A stretch of DNA of 64,000 nucleotides, taken from the NCBI GenBank assembly GCA_963573315.1, contig OY752150.1, positions 124,001-188,000 on the forward strand, written 5' to 3'. The notes beneath the pieces are model-generated. The model worked only from the letters and a program-made list of their open reading frames with translations. It had not been told where the DNA came from and searched no databases. Below are positions 37,698-47,330 of this stretch, in pieces; positions within the stretch are counted from its first letter, which is position 1, and each line of letters starts with the position of its first letter. Source of the DNA: Entomortierella parvispora (lineage: Eukaryota > Mortierellomycota > Mortierellomycetes > Mortierellales > Mortierellaceae). The position numbers were made by a program, and so were the translations under genes.

Positions 37698-37792
37698 CCT
37701 TCTGGGTCAAGAGTAGATCCTCACTATCTACTCGGAACCCCTGCTACCCTCTCTCTACGAGACAAAGACCAGAGTATCACCTCATAGTCTAG

Positions 37793-37960
37793 ACTTTCAC
37801 AATGTGAAGACACCAGGCTTTTGATATGGAATCAAAGGAAACCTTGGGACTTTCATAGGTGAGAGCCATCAGGTCTGGGAATCACCCCAGAGCCGCTCAG
37901 GCTTTCACAGATGAGGCCACAAGGCGAATCACCCCTGAGCCCCGCAGACCTTCACAAGAT
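37793..37960 (+). repeat. Degenerate tandem repeat, about 47-55 bp
   Basis: Four copies of a motif around CTTTCACA(G/A) followed by a GTGAG- or ATGAGG-like stretch begin near 37795, 37850, 37902 and 37949. The last two also share AATCACCCC and GAGCC blocks. Similarity is partial. Confidence 0.5.
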
Positions 37961-38298
37961 CCGCCCATAGCTCCTAGCCGCGATCAAAGGACGAGTAACT
38001 GACCAGAGGTTGCGACAGAGAGCAGTGTTGTCAAGTGTGTATTGGAGAGAGCGCGTTCGGTACCTTTTGGTGCTTCTCTGAAGCGTTTCTTGCCGAGTCC
38101 TGGAGAGTTTGTATTGACGAACGTCCCCGGGACGAAACAGACAGGAGGGTGCGGACAGAGAACTAAGGAGAGTGGAGAGCTTGGCAGGATGTTGGGAAGT
38201 GGGAAGAGGTGAGGATGGAGAAGAGAGAAAGAAAGAAAACTGAGAACGCCAAGATTCGTCGCCTTTTTATATCTTTCAGAATTTCAAAATTGGCATCA

Positions 38299-38605
38299 CC
38301 TCTCCACAGCTGCAAGTTTACCTGGTTTTCACTCGGACCCTCGCTCGGTAGCCATGCAACGTGACATGTTGGCCATGCGTGCTGGGGCCATGCAACCACT
38401 TTTCAAGCGAGGTTACGTTAACCTTTTTTTTTTTGGCCAAATTTTGAAAATTTGCAAATTTGGTGAATTGGTGAGTTTGCCAAATTGTCCTCTCCATAAC
38501 TTCAAGGTCACCTGGTTTTCATTCGCGTCCCCTTTCGGTAGCCATGCAACAAGCCATGTAGCTATTCGTGCTGGCGCCGTGCAACGACTTTTCAAACGAC
38601 GAACT
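38299..38605 (+). repeat. Diverged tandem duplication, 190-bp period
   Basis: Two copies of about 117 bp (38299-38415 and 38489-38605) align at a constant 190-bp offset with no indels over the landmark blocks CCTCTCCA, CCTGGTTTTC, TCGGTAGCCATGCAAC and CGTGCTGG. Many point differences show an old duplication. Confidence 0.8.
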
Positions 38606-38635
38606 TTTGCAAATTTGCCAAATTTTCAAAAATGG
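38437..38635. mobile_element. Possible MITE-like element with imperfect terminal inverted repeats
   Basis: The sequence at 38437-38463 and the reverse complement of 38609-38635 match over about 25 bp of AT-rich sequence (AAATTTTGAAAATTTG then CAAATTTG). Together they bracket the second copy of the 190-bp repeat, making a 199-bp unit without coding capacity. Target-site duplications were not evident, so the element call is tentative. Confidence 0.4.
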
Positions 38636-38725
38636 ATAGGCGCGACGCGAGGATCAGTTTTGTAAACATCCCATGGATTGATATGGATATTATTGTATAT
38701 CTGTGCGAGTCGCGCGTTTAGGGAT

Positions 38726-38835
38726 GGCGATGAATAGCGGATCCCCACGACTGGTGATGAATAGCGGATCCCCATGTCTGGCGACGAATAGCGGATCCTC
38801 ATGCCTGGCGACGAAAGCAGATGCCCATGTCCGCA
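38726..38835. repeat. 27-bp minisatellite, about four copies
   Basis: Units aligned on ATAGCGGATCC at 38734, 38761 and 38788, plus a degenerate fourth copy at 38815. The period is 27 bp, a multiple of three, so it reads as 9-residue repeats in open frames on both strands, but no gene around it is supported. Confidence 0.85.
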
Positions 38836-38861
38836 AGGACTCTGGAAAGAGACACCCTCCC

Positions 38862-38898
38862 CACCTCCCACACCTCCCACACCTCCCGCACCTCTCAC
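38862..38898 (+). repeat. 9-bp tandem repeat (ACCTCCCAC)n
   Basis: About four copies of ACCTCCCAC/ACCTCCCGC in tandem, just after the minisatellite. Confidence 0.8.
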
Positions 38899-39456
38899 TC
38901 ATCAACAATGCCATCTGCCATCCGACATGGTCTCCCGCCGACCTCTTGTCGCGTCCTTCTATCTCGTCTTCTCGTTCACTCTCTAATGGCAATCAGCAAT
39001 GGCACCTCCTTCATTGAGGTGTTCATGCAAACGACATGTCCCCTCCCCTCCACTTCTCATGGACAATGGCATCTCTTTTCTTTTCTTCAGCCCGACCAAA
39101 GGACAACAGAACTAATATCGTGTCATCCGTCGTTCTCCCTCATGCAGGGTCTCCGAAGCTCTGTACGTCCTCCGCATTCCGCCACCAATTCGATACACCA
39201 CCCATCCTGGTGCCACGTACCGCACTGTGTTCTTTCTCTGAATTGTCCCCTCTCTCTCTATTCCATGACAGGACCCCCGAGGTCGTGCCTACACTTTTCG
39301 TAAAGGTCTCTCTGGATTTTACTCAGTAAATCTGTTCAGATGACTTCCTGGGCACTCGGATTTATTTTACATATCATTGGGAACTTCAATGATTGCTTCT
39401 TTCTTTTCTTTTGTTTGCGGATCCATTGAAGCAATAAAGAGTTAGGGTATTTTATA

Positions 39457-42400
39457 TTACAACGGTTCTGGGTCCGAGACTCGGATGTGAAAGTTCAGAA
39501 TCGTGGGTTGCAAGTGCTGCTGGATAATCGAGATGATGAAAGGTTCACGAGGGTGAGCAATAAATGTCGCCACCTTTTTGGATCGCACAGCCGTCGTTCC
39601 TCCGCCTCCAGAGTTTGCATTGTTGTTGGTATTGGCTCCGTTGTTCGTCATTGGATTGAGCGTGTTGTTGCTGTTATTCCCTGTTGCAGTATTGTTCACA
39701 CTGCCATTGCTGCTGTTGTTACTGCCACCGCCCTGGATGCCTGACCGAAAGAGGTGAATCTTAAACCTTAACTCTCCGCTGCCTCGCAGGTAAAACTTGA
39801 TTGGGAAATCCTGGCATTGTCTTTGTCTATCATTTGACAGAGTTGGGGACGAAATATGAAAGAGTCGTCAGCAACGTTCATAGGATCTAATTCATCTGGC
39901 CCTCTTCAAAACAAGCTTCAATTGTCTCCACTCACCGATCTGATGCAGAAATGACTTTCTCATCATAGCTGAACAAGGCCTGGTCCAGGTATGGACTATC
40001 GCTCAGAGACTGGGGACTGTATGGAAGAACACAAAGAGATCTTTTCACCGCTTGTGCAGACCTAGCAGAACAGAAGAAAATGAGAATTGTTAGTCCTCAG
40101 CTTGACCTCACAACATCAGTAAGCTGAACTTCTCATATCTGTCATACCCTCCGTTTCTGGCATGGCGCATGCTATACTGTGACTTCTTGAGATGATCCTT
40201 GGTGAAAATATTGTTTGAGCAAGTTGAAGAATAGTGTCGTTTTTCCGCTCCTGCAGTAGAGTAGGCGGTCGCACAGAATTGATCGGCCCATGCCTCGTAT
40301 ATCCGGAGAAACTCCTCTGATGCGTTGTCGTACACTTGAAGGATCTCGGTCGTCCTGATGTCGTAAAACACAAAAAAAGCCGTTTGATAGGTGCTGTCCG
40401 ACTATTACAAAGGATTAGTTCACAGCACAACCATTATCCGAGGGTTCCATGAAAATTTCAGACTTACTCTGTTATTAACACAATCCAGCTTGCCAAATTT
40501 AATGAGTAGCGTTGATTCATCCAGAAATTGCATCCTCAACATGATTAAACTTGAAAACTGGTCGAAGGTGAGGTGAAAGTGTCTGAGAGCCGCCCCCCTA
40601 GGTAGTTGCAGTCAATAGTCGTCAGCATCGGTCATTCAAACAGAACAATCCAATCGAATCAAGGCAATCCATACTCATCATTCGCAGCGAACGCTTTCCG
40701 GAACAAATAGGCCATTAGTCGCTGTTTGATGCCACTGATGGTCTGTGCGTGAGGCTAACAGGAGTTCAAACGGAAAAGGATGTGAGTTCAAAAGTACAGA
40801 AAAGACGTGGCACCGGACGATAAGCGCAGTACCTCATCCCGACTCTTTTGTGTGCTGTATGACACCTGACTAACAAATGCCGGCTGTACAATGCTTGTCC
40901 TGAGTGCGCCAATATTGCTGCTAGTACTGGTGTTTGTGGGCACTTGATGGTATGTCGCATCAGGAATAAAGTCCGCAGCCAGAGAGGTGATTGTCGGAGC
41001 GACTGCGAAAGAGTCGTATTTATCCTTGCCACGATAGTCGCTATAGTCTTCATTTTTCAAGCTGAGTCCGTGCAGAAAAAAAGGCGAGTTGGACGATTCG
41101 GTTTGTCTGGCAAGGTACTGCTCATTGAAGTCGCGGAAACGAGCCAGAACCAGTTCATCATCATCGTGATTGAACCAGCCTATCCTGTGCAAATCAATCA
41201 TTCTCCCGTCATTCTATTCAGCAAAGACATGGAATTCAGTAAAGCTTGTCCGGTCAAAGGTGAAGAAACACATCTCAAAATGTCACGGGTAATACCTTGA
41301 TATGTATGATTTGGATAGCTTGGCTCTGGATCAGCATGACAGCAAACAAGTTGTCATACAGACTCACTCCAGAATGGTGGGGAATGGTAATACATTCGTT
41401 TTTAAACTCGCGTCTGTCAATGATCTAAAACAGTAACAACAATAGTCCCTTACTCAGGATTCTGATATCATTCAAAAAAAAACTGAAGAGTGCAACGCGG
41501 TCTCAGACATGCGTAGTACCTTTCCAGAGGTTAGTTCTATAACATAGAACACGACCGTGTCCAAGTTGGCTATACAGTTCAGAGAACAGGGATATGATCG
41601 ACCATCTGCTGAGCTGCCAGTCATTGGTGACACAGCCGCCACAATGATCTATTAATGAAAGGCATCAAATATTTCCAAAGAATTAGTCAGAAATGCGGGG
41701 AAAATAGTCCACGCGCCTTCAAATATCGATAGCTCATGTCCCGCGCCGCCTTACAAATCGTCCATTCGCAGTAACGAGACAGAAGTCCTTTGAGAGCTGT
41801 TCTGAATCCCGAAGAACCATGGTCTCGTGCTGAAGGTCGAAAAAGTCCTTGAACTGCAACTGGTCTTTAGAGCGATCATCCGAGGGTCCTCCTGACCCCT
41901 TGAATTTGTAGATGTGGACCGATCTCTGGTTCTTGGACATGCCTATCAGGTACTGTGTGTTTGGGCAAATATATGGTAGGGGTTGCATAAAATAATGATT
42001 AGAAATCAATCCAAGAAGGAGAGCACTAGTCATCCAGTAGATGCGACAGTGATGTGATTATCCGTCGTCGTGGAGGACTCTTCAGATGCGGCGCATCCAC
42101 AGGGAAAAAACGAAGGACCCCAGTTACTGTGGAGACACGACATCGCTACATTATTAATCAATCTACCATGTTAACTGCTTCTTTGCATAACCATTACCTG
42201 CCCACAGGGCGTGAACCGCTTGAGATTGGAGAACTGGCAGTCGACCGCATGGACGGTTGCGTTTGGGTGGATGGATCGGTAGAGCAGACGAGAGGCGATC
42301 GTTGGGCACTTTCCTCTGTTTGCGCCGAGTTCTCGAGCTCTTAGAGACCGTAATAGGGATTCCCTTGGTCGACGAGGCGGCCGGAGAAAGGATGGTTCAC

Positions 42401-42467
42401 ATGAGTCCATGGGGTCGTCTTGCTCGGGAGTCACCGGCATGGATGACATTGACATTGGCTTTGACAT
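39457..42467 (-). CDS. DET1: DET1 (De-etiolated 1) homologue
   Basis: DET1 is a substrate-adaptor module of CUL4-DDB1 ubiquitin ligases in plants and animals. Ten exons: 42467-42198, 41952-41755, 41648-41520, 41424-41296, 41213-40833, 40754-40675, 40597-40468, 40401-40148, 40061-39936 and 39826-39457, about 688 residues. Matches to the family include GQYLIGMSKNQRSVHIYKF, SLNCIANLDTVVFYVIEL, IQIIHIKNDGRMIDLHRIG, SGIKQRLMAYLFRKAF, LLIKFGKLDCVNN, FYDIRTTEILQVYDNASEEF, SDSPYLDQALFSYDEK and FPIKFYLRGSGELRFKIHLF. A poly-N/Gly insert (NNTATGNNSNNTLNP, GANTNNNANSGGGG) lies near the C-terminus, before KKVATFIAHPREPFIISI. Family call strong; exact exon edges were inferred by eye. Confidence 0.9.
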
Positions 42468-44410
42468 TGGACAGATTCAGTTTATGGGCGAGGAATGGAT
42501 AACGGCAGAGCGATGTGAAGAAGGTGGAGGGGATAAGAGAGCAGGGGAGGTAGGGACGACAAGAAGATATACGGGAAGATTCCAGGCGAAGTTGCAAAGC
42601 ACACAGTGACCGAGCGGCTTTGTTCACAAGCGATGCATGCGCTCGATGGAGTGGAAAGGAACAAGGAAGGACAAAGACGAGGCTGTGCAATCAGTCTGGA
42701 TGGGGATGTCTGCGAGCAAGGAGACGGATGTGGATGTGGATGGTCGAATGCAATATCAATGAAGAGGAAGAGTAGGGTGCATACAGAGAGAGGCGGCGCA
42801 CGGACTTCGCACCGGAGGTCTCGACGGCCTGCCTGGGTGGCTTTTTGCACTTGCATGGCCCACATGCCGCGTGCCTGCCTGTCTGCCTGTCTGTTTTCTT
42901 GCCTGTCTGCTTGCCTGCCGGCATGTCTGCCTGCCTTGGTCCGTAGTTGGTTCTTCGTCCTCCTCTCCTCCATTCTCTTCCCTTCCCGTCCCTTCCACCG
43001 CCTCCTCTCCTCCCTTCTCCTCCTCCTTATGTCCTCTTCTCCTTGCTGTGCACTATCAATAACTCGATCCTCTCGTTCAAACCACCTCCAGTCATACCTC
43101 TCACACGTTGTCGTTGACACACCTTGCTGTCCTCCTCACTGAAACAGCTGAAGCGTCTGCAGTCGCCTAGCCTTTCGTGCTCAACACCGCCAGCCCTGAA
43201 CTGAATGAAGGTCTGTCTCTTTTGAGCAAATGTTGGCCTCTTTCTGCAAAAGGTCGTTTCTCTCTTCTTGCCTGGCAAAGCGAACGCGTCGCCTACAATT
43301 TCTTGTTTGCTTTGCATCACAGCTGCATGTTTGCCTTTGAACCCATCGATTGCTCTTGCTACTGCAGTACAAAAGACAGAATCAAGTTGTGTTCCCATCA
43401 GCATTTTGCAGTGTGGGGTAGTCGGTCAGCACCTCAGCTCCATTTCCCCTGCATCCCCCCCGCCCTGCATCCCATCCAACGTAGCCTTGGTTTTTTCAAG
43501 GTTGAAGAAAGAGACTAACAAGCTAAAAGACAAAAAGGGTTGTCCGATTTGGTTGCAGTTGGTCAAGAGAGGGAGTCCTAGCCTGTGAAACGTCAGTGCC
43601 AGAGAGACGCGCCTTTTTTGCTGGCAAAGAACCAGAAAAATAAAGATGCGCTATTTTTTCCTCAGCCTCGTACAGTACTTTTGAGAACATTGTCCACTTC
43701 TCAAGGTGGGGAGGGCGAGGCAGGCCGTAGAGGCCTGCGCTCCTTCGCTCCGCGAACACTGACAAGTTTGTTTTGCGGTATTTCTCCTATTCGCAGATGA
43801 GAATGATATAAAAAAAAGTGTGGTTTGGTGACCCTAATGAACAACATCCCTGCACGGAGCCATCTTATTTGTTGACTGCTCCACCGTTTCTTCCCCCCGA
43901 CCAGGTAAAATGAGAACAGCATTGGCTGTCTGTGTTCAGGAACATGATCTGCGGGGCGGGCGGATGGTGGATAGAAATCTGGAAGAGAAGAAAACAGGCA
44001 AAGAGCCTTGAAGCGTTTATGAGGGATTTTTTTTACATCGTGTCGAGCCCTGCTGCTGAGCTTGGTTCCCTTCCACGGCGCACAGGCATTGGACGGAAGG
44101 ACTATTTGGCCCCTGTGCTCGCCTGCATGTCTTCATTATCATCAACGATCATACGCTTCAAGAAACTGACAGTCTCTTAATGAGGTGCGAACGCTGGAAT
44201 GGAGGCATTTTCTTCTTTCTCTCCCTCTCTTCTTCTTCCTGTTTTATCTTCTATTCTCTGCTCTTTGTCTTGACGAAGAATCCAGAATCCCTAATCAGGT
44301 CCATCTCCCGTTGCCGTTGCGTCCGCTTTCACACCCGAACCCTCACCCAAAGACCTCTTTCCTCATATCTATCACCAACCCATAATAAATACCTCATCCA
44401 CCCCTCTGAG
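42468..44410. other. Intergenic: divergent upstream region of DET1 and the PPxY membrane protein
   Basis: No gene supported. Contains a TGCC/TGTC tetranucleotide array (42866-42934) and a CT-rich stretch (44205-44280) directly upstream of the membrane-protein start. Frames here are repeat-driven or lack recognisable features. Confidence 0.5.
42866..42934 (+). repeat. (TGCC/TGTC)n tetranucleotide repeat
   Basis: Imperfect tetranucleotide array of GCCT and GTCT units, encoding spurious GRQADRQ-type frames on the minus strand. Confidence 0.85.
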
Positions 44411-45385
44411 ATGCAATACAAAGGAAGCAAGAGGCGGCAACCTCACAACCCAACCTTTGAACTGAAACATACCGACGATGGTCAGGATTTTGCTCCCCCA
44501 CACTCACACCGGACGACACCACGACGATTGACGCGGCCTCATTTCAAACGACAACAGCAGCAAGTGGAAGAAACAGCTAGTCCAGGAATACCAGCGCCAG
44601 TGGCCTCAACTTGGGTCACTTCCTCGATGGCCCTGCCTACCTTTGTCTCCACGGACCCCACCACCACCACTGAAGCCCACGTCTTTACAGCATCAAGCGG
44701 CCCTGGCATCTTGACTACTGGGACGACACCCATTGCTACCAATTCTTTAAAGACGCCGGGTCAGTCTCCACTCGAGAGTCTTCCAGTTCAACTGATCCTC
44801 GGTTGTTTAGGAGGTCTCATAATCTTGGTCGTGACACTACGCTGTGTCTACGTGAATCGACAAAACCGTGCCGTGTACGAGGCGCGCGAACGACAATCTA
44901 ATTTGGCCATGGCCGAGCGTCAGGCCCGAATCTTGGCCTCAGCAAACGTTTCAGCAAGAAGGACTCACTTGGTCCCAACGAACCATACAACTTTGGCTGC
45001 GAGATTGAACGCGTACCAACAACAGGCCGACACCGGTTCTAGACGATATATTTATCCCTACCAACAAGAACCGATCGGGGCTGCCGCTGGAGACGATGGT
45101 GCAAATAGCAGTGTTGTCTCGTTTGTGGCGCCTTCATATCAACACGATGTGAGTCCACCGCCGTTTATGGTGGATGCCGGAAAGCCACCCGCGTACGCTG
45201 CAGCCATTGCTACAGCAGTAGAAGTAATGAGGGGGCCTGTGCCACCAAACGATGCTCCCCCTCGACCAGTTAGTCCTGCGACCCCATACTCTCCGCCTGT
45301 CCCAGCTCATTCTCCTCCATTGAACAATACTTCACACCCCACGGACACCCCTGACGCCTGTCGAGAACGTCGGGAAGCCTCTTGA
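44411..45385 (+). CDS. Single-pass membrane protein with S/T-rich ectodomain and PPxY motif
   Basis: 324 residues from the ATG at 44411. A Ser/Thr/Pro-rich segment (about 55-120, for example FVSTDPTTTTEAH) suits O-glycosylation and an extracytoplasmic location. One membrane span, VQLILGCLGGLIILVVTL, lies at about 126-143, followed by a positively charged stop and a helix rich in Arg/Glu/Ala. The C-terminal tail is proline-rich with a PPAY motif (about 259-262), the ligand type of WW domains in Rsp5/Nedd4 ubiquitin ligases. An in-frame ATG at 44180 would add 77 residues with a hydrophobic stretch; its CT-rich coding sequence looks like leader, so I prefer 44411. Family not recognised; the layout recalls fungal cell-wall sensors or Rsp5 adaptors. 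Confidence 0.7.
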   Translation: MQYKGSKRRQPHNPTFELKHTDDGQDFAPPHSHRTTPRRLTRPHFKRQQQQVEETASPGIPAPVASTWVTSSMALPTFVSTDPTTTTEAHVFTASSGPGILTTGTTPIATNSLKTPGQSPLESLPVQLILGCLGGLIILVVTLRCVYVNRQNRAVYEARERQSNLAMAERQARILASANVSARRTHLVPTNHTTLAARLNAYQQQADTGSRRYIYPYQQEPIGAAAGDDGANSSVVSFVAPSYQHDVSPPPFMVDAGKPPAYAAAIATAVEVMRGPVPPNDAPPRPVSPATPYSPPVPAHSPPLNNTSHPTDTPDACRERREAS

Positions 45386-45605
45386 CAATAGGATAAGGAC
45401 GAAGAGGAGGGCAAATCTGGCATTGGTTTATTACTCTTAGCAAGATTAGATTACTGACATTGTTCGTAATACCCCTAAAAATGAATTGACATTTGTCGCC
45501 CCAGACGTTTTATATATGTACATGGAAAGCAAAACGAACGAATGAAAAGCAAAACAACAAAAGGAATTATGACGGAAAGAAGTGACCGAGGCAAAAGAAT
45601 CTCAT

Positions 45606-46375
45606 CTAGATAGCCTTGACGCCAGTGCTGCCAAAACCTCCAGAACCACGCTCAGTGTCATCCAAGTCCTCCACCTCGACAGCGTCGCACATGTGGATCT
45701 TCTCCAGCACCAATTGAGCAATGCGATCACCCTCCTCGATCACAAAGTCTTTCTTTCCAAAGTTAAACAGAACAACGCCAACGGGACCCTATCATTATGA
45801 AAAAAACGATGCAAGTACAGTTTAGAACCCCATCATCTCGAGGGAAAACATACAAAAGACAGTTGGACAGTTGGTGCAGCTCATTGGGGCGTACCCTGTA
45901 GTCATAGTCTACAACACCGGCTCCGGTGTCAACAAAGTGCTTAACGGCGAGTCCGCTGCGAGGGGCGACACGTCCATAGGTTCCCTCTGGGACAGCAATG
46001 CTGATATCGGTAGGGACAATACCCTGCGACTGCGCTGGAATGGTCATGGCCTTGGCACTATTTGTCCACGCAGAGCAACGCAAACGTTAATTGATCAGTC
46101 CATTGCATTCATTCTACCATCATCCGAGGGAAATGAGGTTGGTGGGATATATACCTGTACAAGTCGAAACCAGCGGCATGCTTGCTTCCACGGGTGGGGA
46201 TGCGAGCTTTGTCAGAGAGCTTCTTGACCAGCAATTGACCGAGCTTGACAGGGGCAGAGATGGGCATGGTGGCGAGGGCAACGTCAGGTTCGTCAGATGG
46301 GGTGAGAGAAAGACGCTTGGCTAGGGGCAGGGATTCAGAATCGATGGGACGCTTTTCGTTGTTGCTAGGGATCAT
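45606..46375 (-). CDS. DUT1: dUTP diphosphatase (dUTPase)
   Basis: Trimeric enzyme hydrolysing dUTP to dUMP, which keeps uracil out of DNA and supplies dTMP synthesis. Exons 46375-46155, 46057-45895 and 45788-45606 give 188 residues. Motif 1 ([15 protein letters not shown]) spans the first intron. Motif 2 is [20 protein letters not shown] and motif 3 is [16 protein letters not shown] with the catalytic Asp. Motif 4 is [13 protein letters not shown], and motif 5 is [10 protein letters not shown] at the C-terminus. The N-terminal 45 residues carry [15 protein letters not shown], which could act as a nuclear signal. Assignment certain. Confidence 0.96.
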
Positions 46376-47330
46376 TGTGAATGGGGATTGAGAGTGGAGG
46401 GAGGGATAGGAGGGAGGGAGGGGAGGGAGTAAAGAAAGAGGATGCAGAAGCAAGAAACGAGAAGACCGCAAGTCGCGTTTTCACAAGCTTTGTTCGTTTT
46501 GACGCGTTGTTTTTTGTTGTTGTTGGAATGACAACAGCATCCGTGACTGCGAACTCGAGGGTGTGTCCTGTCTCTCGTCTTTGTCTTTTGATTCCCAGGG
46601 CAGTGGGAGCTGCGAGGCTGCTCGTTCCACCCGCCGCAGCCGCCTTTGGAGCGGAAAAACGGATAACCGCTTTGCGCGCTCTGGTGACACAAACAACATC
46701 GATCCCCCATCCCCAGGCAAGCTCGACCGGGGCGTACTCCAGATCGAGCCACAGACTCTGTCCTGAGGACAACTCGGGTGTTTTGACTCATTGGAGTCAC
46801 TTGGTCAGTCGTCAATTGCTGAGAAATCGAACTCCATGGAATGAAAAATAAGACAGTAGTCGTCCTCTTATACTTACTTTGCGCAGGTGGTCTCCTTTCT
46901 GCAAGATGGTCGGGCGTTTTCTCACTGTCGAGGGGTCATTGGAGGCTAAAGGCTGACTGCAGAAAAATCATAATCGGCGTTGGGTTGTCAATATCATCCC
47001 CGACAAACCCAAACAAAACGGTTCTTGTCCGCTGAAATGCAACTCTTTTTTTTTTTGTTCGAGCTTTGGTATTTAAATAACAGACCCAACACACTTCCTT
47101 TCCTCCCCTCTCTCGTTTCTCATCCTCTTCTTGATTCTCATCCCAACTGCTCGCGCAAACTGTGCAGATTAATACTATACCCGGTCGCCCAACGTCTTTG
47201 TCTGTCGATTTGTACCACCATCCTAAAACACAATTGATCGACGCTACCGGTCCTTCATCCCCCTACCTTCCTTTCAGCCCCACACTCTCCCTCAAATACC
47301 AAACAAGCTTTCACAGTAGTCGTATTCACA
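46376..47330. promoter_or_regulatory. Divergent upstream region, dUTPase / MFS transporter 1
   Basis: Head-to-head 955-bp spacer without a supported gene. TATTTAAATA at 47070-47079 is a candidate TATA element about 260 bp upstream of the transporter ATG. Confidence 0.45.

Larger units (their letters stand above)
36682..39456. other. Repeat-rich, gene-poor region with decayed sequences
   Basis: About 2.8 kb between two minus-strand genes. No intact gene is seen. It holds an orphan frame (37473-37697), degenerate 47-55 bp repeats (37793-37960), a 190-bp duplication with inverted repeats (38299-38635), a 27-bp minisatellite (38726-38835) and a 9-bp CACCTCCCA-type array (38862-38898). A minus-strand AATAAA at 39361-39366 serves DET1. 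Confidence 0.6.

Noticed and set aside
42482-43142. 212-codon minus and 178-codon plus frames
   Set aside because: Driven by the TGCC/TGTC repeat (GRQADRQ, CLSACLPAC) and purine-rich DNA.
43027-43404. 125-codon minus-strand frame
   Set aside because: Composition is roughly protein-like but no family feature, start context or splicing partner was found.
44180-44410. N-terminal extension of the PPxY membrane protein from ATG 44180
   Set aside because: The added stretch is CT-rich leader-like DNA; a second hydrophobic segment would change topology without other support. Kept only as an alternative.
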